Positions 35,701-55,683 are shown, numbered from the stretch's first letter. The stretch: 64,000 nucleotides of DNA from Trichuris trichiura (GCA_037903355.1 JBAJFE010000023.1:372001-436000); one strand, 5' to 3'. Notes: generated by a model from the sequence alone, not told the origin. Numbers and translations: made by a program.

Positions 35701-37809
35701 TTAGGCTGGCGAGCTCGAATTACGCGTGCTGTATATCCCGCCCGACAGGGATAGCGACGACGAAGAGGGATTGTTGAAAATATGCGCCGAAGACGGAACA
35801 ATGTACGCTTGTTCAATCGGCCAGCCGCCCATCGCCCCACCTTACGATTTCTCGTCAATTTTTGTTTTACAGGTTCAACATGTACGAACGGGTCGGTAGC
35901 AATGGTATAGAAAACGGCGCGGACGAAAGTACTGAGTCCAAAACAACGGACCAACCAAGCACTAATGATGGAGCGAGCTCTAAGCAAGAATCTACAGATT
36001 CTACCGAGTTTTCGTTGGTGCAATTGTATAAGAATATGCAAAATAGCAATGCCGACTCGGGCAGTCATTCCGGAAAAAGCAGTCAACACTACTCGAGGTA
36101 AGAACAGTCTTTCCTGCTCTACGATAGGGGCCATAGGAAATAAGCAATAGCTTTTTTCTCTGCCTTAAATCGATGTGTGCACCTATAAGAATAGGGGCGG
36201 TCGATATCCCGAAAGTCAAAATCCCGAATTGGTCGAAAATACGTTGTAGACTGTATCCTTGTGGCAGTTACGCACTGGCATTTTGCAGACGAGCGAGAAA
36301 TGCATTTGTATAGAGGCGTTGTTATACCGGTTAGCGCCTCTATTCAAATACATTCCTTATCTAGAAGATGCCAATGCAGAAGGCCAAACTTGACAGCGTA
36401 CCTTCGACCTATTCGGGATTCCGACTTTCTGGATTCCGACCCTGACTCCTATGAGACTGCATATATGCCTAATGGATGCTATCGATGGGCAGCTAAACTA
36501 CATAGCGATTGCATACTCGTTGATACCATTAAGAAAAAGCATTGCGCCTCTTCAGCGAGTCAACAATTTCTCCGAGTTTGCTGTTGTACTTAGAAATTCG
36601 GTTATCGTTTCATTTAGTAGTTCATTCTATTAATGCAGAGCCGCTTGAATTTGTTGTTAGCTTTCAAGTAGCGTTGTTCAAGCGGCCGTTTTAAAATAGG
36701 CAAATTTTTTGTTGTTTAGTTCCTTAAGTTGTTTACTTCATAGCTCTGCGTTCCATAGCCGCGGTTCACTCAGCTGGCGATCTAATATTACTTAGTTTGC
36801 CATGTGGCCTTCTCAATCCTTTAACCAGATGTTTCGGAGGTAAGTAGCCGCCAGCGTGTTGCGTCAACATGTTGTAGCCATTTTTACCGCTTCTGTGAAA
36901 GCTTATTGTGACTATTTGACGCGGTGTAGTTTGCCCGGTCGACGTTGCACGCTTTTACGTTCTCCTCTGTTGGCAATAACGTGTCAAGCAAGATTGAGCG
37001 CAAACGATCAGTCGTAACTTGTTTTTTTCTAAATATGCAAATTTATCAAGGCAAACCGACGCCAAACAGTTTGAGCAGCAAAAAAAATTTGCATATTTCC
37101 ATTTTCTCGGCGTCTTTTCAAATTTAAAACGGACAGTATGACAAACAGTTTGCAAGTACTGGCTGACCTCAAATGGCCGCTGAATGCTTTTGTTCCCTTA
37201 AGATGTTGACCAAAAATGGCAGTTGAACGATAGGCACAATGACGCCTTTACCGTCGCATGTTTAGCCGACGTAGCGCTAAGAAAATGTTGCGTAAACAAT
37301 TTGACAAGAAAGCACAAAGGCTATCGTTGTTCGTTGCATTCTTGTTTACGCTTGATGCAAGCGCCCAAAGCGAGCTGTTTGAGAATTGAAAATAATTTTT
37401 ATCGGTTCTTTATTCAAAAACATTATTTTAACCATTGACGGTAAGTGTTGTTTTTTGCTTACAAACGAGACTTACGCAAATAATTTCGTCACACCCTTAC
37501 TAGTCATATTAGTATTACTTAGAAAGAATTGGCTCCATACAGGTATTAATACATTTGTGAAGTGCATGCAGTTGCATTTGACGTGTTGTGTTGCGGGTCG
37601 GTAATCTCAAATTTTGATTTTGCTTGGCGGTCATACGTAACGAAAATATATGTATACATTTGCATATGCATATTTTTGATTTTAGCGAGGAAACTGAACA
37701 TGACGATGACGTCGATCTGGAAGAATTCCGCGAAGACGACGAAGAACTGATTTCGCGTTCGGGCGGTTCGTACTTGTCTTCAGAAGGCCAAAAGACGAGT
37801 CATATCTAA
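29783..37809 (+). CDS. GOPC: Golgi coiled-coil PDZ protein GOPC/PIST, 486 aa
   Basis: Nine exons: 29783-30040, 33160-33321, 33940-34115, 34187-34340, 34636-34734, 35077-35241, 35705-35802, 35873-36097, 37686-37809. Phase is consistent throughout. The N-terminus FRWLEVLEKEFD-like block ([20 protein letters not shown]) is the family signature. Next come two coiled coils with the near-identical [20 protein letters not shown] and the Arg-rich [12 protein letters not shown]. The PDZ domain is at about 266-350 ([22 protein letters not shown], split by an intron in the carboxylate-binding loop). The tail is acidic and Ser-rich. The protein recruits membrane-protein C-termini at the trans-Golgi through the PDZ and binds Golgi partners through the coils. 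Intron 1 is 3.1 kb. A 47-nt stretch at 33575-33621 encodes [14 protein letters not shown] between good splice sites but is out of phase, so I left it out. Human GOPC is 462 aa. Confidence 0.94.
36199..36441. mobile_element. MITE-like element in a GOPC intron (38-bp inverted repeats)
   Basis: Sequence 36199-36236 is the imperfect reverse complement of 36404-36441, about 32 of 38 positions matching (shared core TCGACC, ATTCGGGATT, GACTTTC). The 167 bp between have no open frame. A non-autonomous inverted-repeat element is the simplest reading; I see no clear target-site duplication. Confidence 0.55.
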
Positions 37810-40800
37810 AAGCTGCGCGCGCGCGTTATTTCGTGCACTTATTACGGCCAGTGCCGCGTTCGGTAGCTTTAAACATTCGAAATGCCTTTCGCGCGATTGT
37901 GCACAACGAATGCATAGCATTTTTCCTATTTGTTGGCCGCCGGAAAAATGCCATTCATTCGTCCAGAAGTGGCCTTCATTTGTCGCTAGACTTGTTCAAC
38001 TATGTAGAATACTCGCAGTGACGTTTCAACATTAAAACGCTAGTCTATAATGCGTCTATACAATGCCGGGTAGAACGGTTGAAATCGTAAATTATTACTA
38101 GTATATTATCTAGTATATTATTGCTTTGAGTGGCAGGCAAAGGATGGTGCCAAAAAGCTCAATAATGTGAAATGAAGAAAATGAAGCAAAGTAGTTCATG
38201 TTGTACTAATTGAATTGCTCAATGAACATCGTATTTCGTAAAATTTCATAGACCACATTGTCTATACACATAAAGTTATTTTAGAAAATTAATGCGTATG
38301 TTAAAAATGTCTTATTCTTAATGTATCTCATGTTTGCCGCGTTTGCTTGTGTACCACTTCAGGAACAGGTGACGAAAAGAACAAATATGTTCGATATTTT
38401 TGATCCATTCTGCTGATCGCCGAAAAAACGGAAACCTCATTTATTGGTCGTTTGGTTTTTGCATCGACGCTTCGCTTGCTTGGAAGAGAAGCGCTATGAA
38501 CCGCAACGTTTCATTGCAGATGGTCCAAGGATGTGGCAACTTTTCGACCGCAAGACGAACACACAGCCATTTTGTACAACAGATGGTGTTCGACCAGCCG
38601 AATGCCTTTGGAATGTGGAATTTATTTTTTGAGAAAAAACTGCGCGGCTTCAATTTCTCGGCTGCTTTGCCAGCTTGCTCGGTTGGTTGCCCGTGGTCGG
38701 CGGTATGCAGACGGCGGCTAAAAATTTTCCTGTTTTCATAGTAGAAGAATTTTACGACGAGTAGCGGTCCACCTTTGTCCATTAGCAAATCAACGAAGTT
38801 TAAAAATTTGCATAAAGTGTAAACAAAGTCAGGTGGAATCAACGAAGTTAAAGCGCGACGCACGCGTTTTTTTTGAAAGAAAACTTGCCAAAGCGTTTGA
38901 GCATTTTTTATTGCTTCATATGAGTTGAGCGATTTTTAGGAATTTAAAGTAGTTGAAGACTCTACCCATAAGTTCTCACAAAGAATATGGTAACGATGTT
39001 GCGCGTTTTAATGGGATTTAAAAAACGCGTATTAAGACAGAGTGAAAGCTTTCAGCGAAGGAATATTGATAGGTGTAACTTTGCTTCGTAAATTAATTAG
39101 CATATAATCGTTTACATGTAGCCTAATGATGCTGCTCAAGCTTTGGACGCGTTCTTCATGTTTTCAAAAGAAGGAGCTAACCGCGCTTTGCTCAGATAAA
39201 TTTTCGTAAGAATAAAGTTTTTATTCCATACGAGAAAGCATCACGTCAACTTGCGAACTTGACGCTGAATTACGGAATGACGCTTAGCGTATGTAAATTT
39301 TGAACTTCAAGACCAAAGTTCCAACGCGACATGGTGTACGTGTCCTTTTTATGCAAATTAAGGAAAAGAAGAGAAGAACAATTCTCATTTTTTCCTGTTG
39401 AAGCGTTCATGGCAAAAACCATTTGAGTCACAGCATCGGCCATCGAATCGCTTCCCGACAAAGAAAGACTTTTTAGGTAAAAAAGCCCTGATCGTACGAA
39501 CTATTGAATCCAACGCGCTTTGCTGTTTCCTTCCAAAATTTTAAATTCTAAATGATCAACGTGCGTGCCAACGATGGACAGCGGAACGTTTGCGATGCGT
39601 AATGTAGGGTGACGTAATAACTTAAAACCGAGCATTTCAAATGAGTATGTAAATTTTTTGAATTCCTTCGCACAAAGCTCGGTTATTTAGTCAAACTGCA
39701 TTGACTTTCGTGTGCAGCTTTTGGCGAACTAAACATATATTTAGTTTTGGGCCTATTTTGCCACCTGTTGGACTTCCATACAGTTTGTATGCCGTAGAAA
39801 AGTGCGTACGGAAAGTTTGCACGGGAATGCGTAAGGAATGGTAAGCAGATTTGATGTTTATGCAAAGATCCATAAAGGTGGTCAACCTGCAATGTTCACA
39901 TTGACTCAATTGTTGCCTAAGTCGACTGAAAGTTCAGACAAAAATAGAAACTGTCGAGAGAAAAAAATTTTCATAATGCAACTTGCAATGACTTGACGAT
40001 GAAAGAGCTCACGAAGCGTTTAAGACCGCCGAAAAGGCAATAAAAAAGCCGAAGCTAAAAACTTACCATATTTAGCTTAACGGCCTAAATGCAAACTTGC
40101 ACAAATAACGATGAACAATTCTTACGAAAACGGGGAGTTACAAACATTCCAAAAATGCGGCATTACTGCGTTCTTGTACGCTCCGCTGTTGGCTAAGCGC
40201 GCGAAAATTTGCATACGCCCAAATTAAGCAGCGTCGCGAAAAGGGGTTGGCGGACGCGGTTCGAAAATTCAAATTTTTTCAAACGCCGCCACTTTGCAAA
40301 AAAGCAATTATACGCGTACGCCGAAAAAATTTGCATAACCAACTAAGCAGCCAATCAAATGGCTCCAATTAGACTTGTCAAGTCGCGCGGTCGCCTTCTT
40401 CAGCGGTGGCGAAAGAACGCGTCTTTTTTTTTATCTTAGACGCGCAACATACGCGCCCAACTAAGCGTTGCGAAGAGCTTCAACAGTCGGCGGCCAGCCG
40501 GGAGGTGAGATTTGCGTATATGCAAATTTTTTAAATCTGCCAAGCCGCCGCGTTCATCGTTTTTTTTGAAAAGTAACTCTAAGCGTGTCGCATGCAAATT
40601 TTTCTCTTCAAAACTTTGCATTCGTTGCAGTTTGAATTTCTCTTATCTTATCGGTAGCGATGTTGCGCACGCGCGCGTTCACGTTGCTCTACAGAGGCGA
40701 GAACGGCCGAATGGGGCGGCCAAAGGCGGAAATGCTTTATTTTCATTCGCAGTAATTCAAGTCGCACCCAACGAACGTTGACACGCGCGCGCGCGAGAGA

Positions 40801-41921
40801 GAGAGGGAAAAAAGAGGCGCTTTCCCGCAAGTATGTTTTTCGGTGAAATCACGTGAGCATTTGTGGGCTTGTCGAACCTCCGCCGATGCGTACGAGTTGT
40901 TCAAGTCGAACAGAATGCTGTCTCTATTGGTTTCTTGTTCTTGTTGTTATTATTATTGTTGTTGTTGATGTTGTTGCTAGTTGGCTTATTGGTCGTACAG
41001 CTACGAAAAGCGCATATGTCGCCAATTTGTCTACTCTTCCACTGAGGTTACGTCACCGCGCGCGCGGTTAGCACGGACTTGTTGGAATGTGACGCAGCTG
41101 GCGCATACAATCTACGCTCGAGTCGACTCGCTCGCTTCGTTCAACAATCTTTTCCAGGCTGCGAAGAAACCCGGAAAGTCATCAGCGTTGGTATTCAAAG
41201 AACGAAACTGGTCTTTCTCTCTCTCTCTCTCTCTCCTTCGCTATTGTGCATTGAGGGGGAGGCTGATTCTCCATCAATGCATTGCATACCAGTTTTCTTC
41301 GATCAAACGGCCTCTTTATAGTCACGTGATTTGAACAGTGTGGCAAAGACCAGCACAAGAAGCAGCAACATCGGTCGGTCAGTGACACGCGACCTTGGCC
41401 ACTTGTTAAAACGAAGTTAGGCGCAGAGGCACCATTGGATTGGTTTGTCAAATGGTCACGTGTTTTAAATTGTCCAATCATCTCCGCAGGGCGTGTCTAA
41501 CTTTTCGGCGCTGATCACCAGTAGCGCCGATGCGCTGCGGCGGCCAGAAACGTGGCATAGCGTCTCAGCGTGCCAAGGACGTCTAGAGTGTGTCGAACCG
41601 GCCTGACGACAACGACGACGACGACGATGGCGGCGGCGGCGTTGGCGTGGAACGTAAAAATAATGCTGTAGCAGCAGGCTACCAACCATATCGTCACTAT
41701 TGCTGATGCCATTTTTGGGTGACCCAACTATTGTCGATTGGCAACACAGCAGCCGTAAGGTGTTATTCGCGCGCGCGCCGAGCGAACGAATTTTTCTATG
41801 TGCCACAACCGTTGCCGCCTTTTTGTTCAAATAAAAATCTTTCCTGTTCGGATAATATGCTTATTGGCTGTATTTTAGGAATGAACAGATAGAAAGAGAG
41901 AGAGAGAGCAATGTGAATCAA
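37810..41921. other. Intergenic, GOPC to LATS
   Basis: No supported gene. Frames at 38400-38863 on both strands contain some protein-like segments but shift frame and show no domain. At least five octamers lie here (38807, 39350, 39859, 40208, 40330, 40519). The last kilobase has several CT/GA tracts (near 40790, 41215-41235, 41891-41908) in front of LATS and is a likely promoter region. The LATS reading frame stays open back to an acceptor-like TTTTAG ending at 41878. Confidence 0.45.
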
Positions 41922-49607
<7,686 letters not shown>

Positions 49608-50152
49608 CCGGCACAGACACTCGGCGTAAGTAGGTCTCATTTTTTTAAGAAAATTTCAACCCGCGCCATTTCCCCTTTTGTTAAAAAGTTTTCTCAACAC
49701 TGCGCTTCTTTCCAACCGCTTCTTGCCGTGTTGAACTGTGGAATATGTGTATACATATATTTTTTCGTTAACAGCGTTTTGAAAAAAGAAAAGATAAAAT
49801 TAAGCCCGATGTTTATTTCACTAACGTATAGGGAGACAGACATACGGTTGCATACGAACCTGCGGTTTAAAAAAATGACAACATTTGCCTGGTGTAATAC
49901 AGATAGGATGTTGTCAGCAACAAAAGCGTGGTTAGGTTAGCATTTGTTAAAGGAAAAAAGGTGATATTATTTCTTTTCGTAGCCGTACATCGCGTGCCTA
50001 CACGGGCGGTTGGATAGTAATATGAGTTAGCAAAAAAGAACAGACCATATAAAGTGTAAAAAGTCACCACATTGGAAAAGTGTATATAGCGCGCGATACA
50101 TAGAAGCAAGGTGAAGCTAAAAAAACAGTGAATATAATAAAAGGATGAAATT
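49608..50152. other. Convergent intergenic region, LATS (+) and HP1 (-)
   Basis: Contains both 3' flanks. AT-rich, no recognisable gene; the short frames at 49728-49940 and 49867-50181 are composition-driven. Confidence 0.5.
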
Positions 50153-52108
50153 TCACTTCTCTCCTTGTTCTTCGTTGGCAATCAATTGCGCCCACTTTGA
50201 AGTCTTCTCAAAATATTCCAGCAACAATTTCGGACAATACTGACGGACAACACTGGACGGTATCATCTCTTCAAATTCGCATCCGTAAAACTTGATGAAA
50301 TAGTTAACTTCCCCATTTATCTTGGTCACTCCTGGAAAAGAAAAATGTCAAAATCAACAATTTCTACTAAACACATACCCAAAGTTGAATTACGGCCTAT
50401 CGGATATGCAGGTACGATTTTAAAAAAATAAACTAACTCTATTAACACGAATAGACGAAATGAGTTTTCTTTTGAAATCCATTCAAAAAATATGCAATCT
50501 AATTATTTAATCTTCCAAAAGCTTTAGGATTAATACTATTTTTGGAATGAATGAATATTCGAAAGCTAAGCGATGAATCGATCCGCGAAACCGGTTTTAC
50601 TTTAACCATTACCTCTCAATACTAACAAATCGCAAAGTGCCATACAACTGCAACATTGAAAGCTTCAAATCATTGGACATAATCAAAACTGCTAAAGCGT
50701 TGTTCAACTTCGCCTTGGGATAATCCAAATAAATTTTTATATCCTTCCAAGCAAAGCCATCTTAAAAATCCGCTCGTTAATATGCAGCCGTCTGCATCGG
50801 TTGCTTATGCGTAATCCGTTTGCCGTAAAATGCTAATCAGCATTTTAAAAACATCCGACCATTCGTATTATTGCAACATAAATTCGGGAAAGACAGCTTA
50901 TTCCGTCGAAGTTTTTAGATTGAACAACTGAGTTTGTCGTAAACTAAATATCTAAGCATCGATTCGTCTAGAAACCAAAGTGTTTTATTTCAACAAAAAC
51001 TACATACCGTACGCCCAAATAATTTGTGAAATCATATTTTAAAAAAGATTAAATTACAAAGCAAAATAACACCCTACAAAAAATGCAATCCAACAACTGA
51101 GCTTATCAAAATGCACACTACATGTCATTCCGCTGTACGATCGTATAATCTATCGAATTTGTCAACTTTATTATTTCAAAATTTCAATTGTCTGTATACG
51201 GTAGCTATGAACCTGCGTTTTACAAATACGATAGCATTCGACTAGCAACGCGCATTATTTATTAGAAAGAATAGAAATTCGGCTCGTATCTGTTAAAGAA
51301 AAAAGCGGATTGCTCTTAATTAATAATTACACGTCAAATTCAACGCCTGTATAGGCAGAGGGACAATTACGTGAGTTCGCAAAAGGATAAACTGGACGAA
51401 CTGAAAAAACTCGCCACGTCGAAAAGCAACGTGAGGCCAGAAGAGCATACGAAGGCTGAGGATGGGGGCGGCCAGTTTCAAAAACTTTGTTTTTAACGTT
51501 CTATGAACTATTCGTTTAAAAAAAATTAAGGGGAACGTTCGCAGCCGTTGAGAAATCGTATTTATTTTTATATAAGCGTTGTATAAGGGAAAAATTCAGA
51601 TTTTACCTTCTATGGATTCGGCAGTTAAGCCCCTTTCGAAGCCGGTCAAATTTCCCAAGTGAGCCGAGTCGGAGTCCGTGGAAATTGGTCCTTCCGGACG
51701 CAAGACGGGAGGAGAAGCAGCACTCACGACGGGTTCGGAAGCTTTTGCCGCAAAATTTGCTTCAAAGTCCATTATTAAATCTTTGCAATCCAAATTCTCC
51801 TCCGGTTCCCAGCTGTTCTCGTCGTCCGGATATCCCTGCCATTTTAACAAGTACTGCGTCTTGCCGTCCACCAAACGCTTGTCAACAATACGTTCAACCA
51901 CGTATTCGCACTCCGGTAAAGGCGATTTGCGAGCATTCTGCTGCTGCTGCTGCTGCTGCTGTTGCTGATCCTCAGTAGTTGCCACAGTAGACTGCTCAGT
52001 CGTCGTCTTATCACCGGCGGCATTTTTCGCCGCGTTTTTTCTGCTTGGCGGAACGTACCACGGCGGTGGCTTAATGTCAGCCATCAACATTTCGCGATAT
52101 CGACGCAT
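50153..52108 (-). CDS. HP1-like heterochromatin protein, 226 aa
   Basis: Two exons on the minus strand: 52108-51607 and 50331-50153, with a 1275-nt intron. Exon 1 encodes a chromodomain at about residues 67-117 ([40 protein letters not shown]) with the methyl-lysine cage Tyr69, Trp90 and Tyr93 in place. The hinge ends in [13 protein letters not shown]. Exon 2 encodes a chromo-shadow domain ([20 protein letters not shown], then KWAQL with the conserved Trp used for PxVxL binding). Together these define HP1, which binds H3K9-methylated nucleosomes and dimerises. The N-terminal 65 residues are unusual: [12 protein letters not shown] and a run of ten Gln. The frame remains open upstream of the chosen ATG, so an extra 5' exon is possible. 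Convergent with LATS; same strand as, and 560 bp downstream of, the MRPL16 gene. Confidence 0.92.
51930..51970 (-). repeat. CAG/CTG microsatellite coding for polyglutamine
   Basis: A run of CTG on the plus strand reads as CAG on the minus strand and encodes ten Gln in the HP1 N-terminal tail, with two TTG/CTG-type interruptions. Length polymorphism is likely at such a tract. Confidence 0.8.
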
Positions 52109-52668
52109 CTTTTCTTTCAATTCAACCCGAAAACGGCCGTTTGACCAAACCGGAGAACAACAAAACGCACCTATTGTTCTTACTGTATTGTAAATAATGA
52201 TAGGTAAGTATTATATACATGCAATCGGTAAAATTTTGCGAGATAGCATTTTGAAATCGCAATTTTCCCTCTTGCACGTCGTAAATCTTCGTTATTGTTA
52301 CGGTAAACGCGAAAGAAAACTTTTAGTTAACAAAACATCCCCAAATTTTACAACTTTTCCAAATAGAGCTTCCCGCGCTGCTTACAAAGCTCAGCACCGC
52401 GCAAAGTGTAGTAGTGCCGCTTTACGAATGGCAACCTCTACAAAAGTTCAAATTTAAAAAATTTAAATATTATGTTGCTGTTATTGTTTTTCATTGAGTT
52501 TAGCCGAAACAACGGAGTGCCGCTTTTATTGACAGCTAAACTTTTGTCGGTTTAACTTTTTTTGTAGTGGCGACACCTATTCATTCGTTTATTTTAACAT
52601 ATGAGCAAGCGCAAAACTAAAGCCTATGCCAAAAAAGCAACTGCCCTAATAGGCAATGCGTATTTAGG
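52109..52668. other. Upstream region of HP1, downstream of MRPL16
   Basis: 560 bp between two minus-strand genes. Its open frame at 52197-52457 (+) has no recognisable domain. An acceptor-like AATAG on the minus strand about 60 nt before the HP1 ATG leaves the frame open and may mark the transcript start or an upstream exon. Confidence 0.4.
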
Positions 52669-53694
52669 TTAACGGTATTTCCCTTTCCAAACGTAGTCGT
52701 AAGGGGACAACCATCGATAGCAATTTTGCATATTCCATTTCATGACGTATTCCCAGGTGAATCTATTCAGGTTGTTCTTAGCTATAAACTTTTCCCTTTC
52801 TTCTTCTTCAATCAAGTCTGCTTGCGAAACCATTTCAGCAGGCATTGGAAGCACATTGGCTGCGTTGCAGAGCATTCGGAGCGCCTAACAATTTATTAAT
52901 AATAATAATAATAATGAGGATAGAAATTTGTTTTTTCTTACCTGATCGACTGTTACGTGGCCGCCAAGTTCAACAATAATTCTACCCGCGCGAACTGGCG
53001 TTACGTAGTGATGAATGGAACGTTTGCCGCCGCCCAATTTCATTCCTTGCGGAACTTTCGTTCTGGGAAGCCAAGGAGGATCTACGCGCCATATAGCGAA
53101 AGCTTTGTCGTCCAAACGAGGATTAACTGATTTGCGAATTGATTCAAAATGACAATGGTGCAAAAAACCTCCCAACTTTGCCTTAAACAAAAGCCGCACT
53201 CATAAGAAAGCGATATTAATCAGTAAATTATTAATGTTAATGTACTCACCCTTAAACCGTATTGTCGATGAATAAGTTTTGTATGCACTAATTCTGGCCC
53301 TCTTATTTCGATCAATCGTTTTGTAGCATATCTTTCTTGTTCCTTCTTTGCTGGATCAAAAATTGGTGCTTTTGGAACTGGAGGTAAGTACCTTTGCTCG
53401 CCGGGAGGAAATATAACGGCTACAAAATGCATCCGCGTCGAAACTAACAGGCAAACATAATTAATTGGATCTCACGGCCGAATTCCAACGGTCTTTCAAG
53501 CATCTTCATTCCCGCTGCGCAATCAATTAAAACGCTTCCACGTCCTATAATGTCTAATGAAAAAATGGCTTTAAAAAATACAAGCTTACGTACAAGAACT
53601 TAAAAGTAAAAAATAACGCCTACGTTGAACAAAAGGACGTTTGGAAACACAAGTTTTTCTCACCGGAACGCCGAAGAACAGTCCAAACGTTCAT
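52669..53694 (-). CDS. MRPL16: Mitochondrial ribosomal protein L16 (uL16m), 252 aa
   Basis: Five exons on the minus strand: 53694-53664, 53553-53476, 53443-53250, 53181-52942 and 52884-52669, phase consistent. The first encodes MNVWTVLRRS, a typical matrix-targeting start. Exon 3 ends with IRGPELVHTKLIHRQYGLR. Exon 4 carries the uL16 core: AKLGGFLHHCHFE, AFAIWRVDPPW, MKLGGGKRSIHHYVTPVRAG. The last encodes the mitochondrial C-terminus ending WLSPYDYVWKGKYR. uL16m sits in the large subunit near the tRNA acceptor ends. Human MRPL16 is 251 aa, which supports including the two short 5' exons. Intron 2 (53475-53444) would be only 32 nt, unusually short; it is needed because the frame otherwise stops. 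Confidence 0.9.
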
Positions 53695-55180
53695 ATTCGT
53701 TGGGCAAACGTTGTTGATGTCAACAAAAAAATTTTTCAGCAATATCCCGAACAGTTAGCATGAAATAAAAGCATTTAAAACTGATTACAATTTTACATGC
53801 CTTAATGATTTGCAGGTACAAGTGATGTCAGTTCGAATGTTTATAAAGACTTTGGTAACTTGGTACTTTGTTTTTACGCAGATAAATAAACGTAGCGTAC
53901 ACAGAGAGATAAACAAACACAAACACACACACACACACACATACACACTGTGATTCATGCAGTCCTGAAGGACGAAAGAAGCGACTCCGTGATGTGCAGG
54001 TTCTTGTGTTTCTCTTTCCGCTACAGATACTTTAAACATATTTAAGCTAACACGTAACTCTTTAACGCATTCATCTAACGTTGCCGTTGAAACTTTAAGC
54101 ACTGCGTACACCTGGAGTACTCGTAATTTTTATTTCTCAGCTTAACTGTGGCGGAAGAGTTCAACAGGACTTTTTAACGCAATCTGTAAGTTATTTTTTT
54201 TCTAGAAAAATAGACTGAATTAGAGGAAAATTTTGCGACTTGCCAGTCATGGTGGTTACGCCCTTAAAATATTCATTTTAACACATTCTTAGAGCATTGA
54301 AAACTGGAGGTTTCTTAATGGGGCGATAGATTTTCACATCTTCAATACGGTTTATTGTCTAGCCCGTTGATGGAGTCTGAAATCAAACCGAAGCAAATAC
54401 CCTACCAACGGATGGACGAGCAACTATTAAGGAAAAACTCAGAATAAAAAAATATGAACGCTAAGTTTTTTATTCGAAAGTTTTCCTTAATAATTGCTCA
54501 TCCATCCGTTGGTAGAGCATTTGCTTCGGTTTGATTTCAGACCCCATCAACGGGCTGAACAATAAACCGTACTGAAGATATGAAAATATTCTCAGACCAG
54601 TGATTAGCCACAAGAAAGGTGCTGGTAAGAAATACGATACTCAGCAAGCTTAGTAGCAGCATCGTAAAGCTATCTTAAAAAATAAAACTTAGCTCATAAC
54701 GTAGCTCATCTAAATCATGCATTAGCTTATTTCGTCATCAAATCGTAATTCGCTAAACTAGCAAAGAAGCTTTTTACAAACTAGAAATGCAAAGTGGTAG
54801 GAATAAGAAGATCGCCTATTCTTGGAAGTTACTGACCATACTTGGTCTGACAGAACTTGATTTTAGTTTTGTCTACAGTACTACAACGCGTTATAAAAAA
54901 TAGATGCGCTTCAAAAATTTTCAAAAAATAAGTTAGCAAAAATATTAAAAAACTTTAATATAGGCTTACCTGCCGGTAAAATAAGCTTAGTGTACAACTA
55001 AAATTCGAGTGAGATAAAATATGTACCTGCGCATTTTTAAATTAGCGTTACTTACGTAACGGTAGTCATAGTTTGTTGTTGTTGTTGTTAGCGTCTTTTT
55101 CGGTTTTTGTGTTCGTTTTTTTTCTCCACCTGTTCACAACGTTTACTGTGTTTAGATTGTTCACTTTTCGCTTCACAAAC
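53695..55180. other. Divergent intergenic region, MRPL16 (-) and H2B (+)
   Basis: Contains a (CA)n tract at about 53920-53948, a motif GATTTGCAGGTAC at 53807, and the large hairpin 54331-54588. A minus-strand frame at 54111-53960 (VSTATLDECVKELRVSLNMF) is protein-like but isolated and runs into the CA repeat. No supported gene. Confidence 0.45.
54331..54588. mobile_element. Large fold-back element, about 108-bp arms
   Basis: Left arm 54331-54439 and right arm about 54477-54588 are near-perfect reverse complements with a spacer of about 40 bp. Shared blocks include CGGTTTATTGT, AGCCCGTTGATGG, TCTGAAATCAAACCGAAGCA and CCAACGGATGG. The right arm contains CCATCCGTTGGTAGAGCATT, also present at 44586, and an A-box-like TGGTAGAGCA followed by a B-box-like GGTTTGATTTC. 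A fold-back transposon or paired tRNA-derived repeats are both possible. Confidence 0.75.
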
Positions 55181-55552
55181 ATGCCTCCAAAAGTGCCGGC
55201 TAAAGGAATAAAGAAAGCCGGCAAAGCGAAAAAGGTCAACAGGTCGACCGAAAAAAAGCGTAAGAAGCCCCGAAAGGAATCGTTTGCGAGCTACATTTAT
55301 AAGTTGCTGAAGCAAGTGCACCCCGACACCGGCATCAGCAGCAAAGCCATGTCTATCATGAACAGTTTTGTTTACGATACCTTCGATCGCATTGGCACCG
55401 AAGCTTCTCGTCTAGCACAGTATAACAATCGTCATACAATAGGCTCCCGTGAGATTCAGACAGCAGTTCGTTTGCTGCTGCCCGGCGAGTTGAGTAAGCA
55501 CGCTGTGAGTGAGGGCACGAAGGCTGTCACAAAGTACACCAACGCCAAATAA
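55181..55552 (+). CDS. Histone H2B, 123 aa
   Basis: Single exon. The basic N-terminal tail ([20 protein letters not shown]) leads into the histone fold: [40 protein letters not shown], then [20 protein letters not shown] and the C-terminal helix [12 protein letters not shown]. It pairs with H2A in the nucleosome; the Lys of AVTKYTNAK is the usual ubiquitination site. Small departures from canonical H2[12 protein letters not shown] for FERIAAEASRL and [11 protein letters not shown] for YNKRSTITSRE. No H2A, H3, H4 or H1 is adjacent. I see no histone 3' stem-loop after the stop; an AATAAA lies at 55684. This suggests a solitary, possibly polyadenylated replacement-type gene, though this is an inference. 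An acceptor-like GTGTTTAG ends 25 nt before the ATG. Confidence 0.95.
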   Translation: MPPKVPAKGIKKAGKAKKVNRSTEKKRKKPRKESFASYIYKLLKQVHPDTGISSKAMSIMNSFVYDTFDRIGTEASRLAQYNNRHTIGSREIQTAVRLLLPGELSKHAVSEGTKAVTKYTNAK

Positions 55553-55683
55553 TGTTTATTCTCGTGCCGCAGTTGATTAACTTGAGTGGATAGACGGTTT
55601 CTCGTTTGATAGTTTATTTGATACTCGACGGATAATATCGATATTTAGTCGAACAAATATTGGCGCTGCTTTCGGTTTTATCA

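Noticed and set aside
38400..38863. Overlapping 113 (+) and 140 (-) codon frames
   Set aside because: Protein-like stretches are split over frames and strands; no domain.
54487..54560. tRNA gene suggested by TGGTAGAGCA
   Set aside because: A- and B-box-like words are too close, no acceptor or anticodon stem forms, and the sequence belongs to an inverted repeat.
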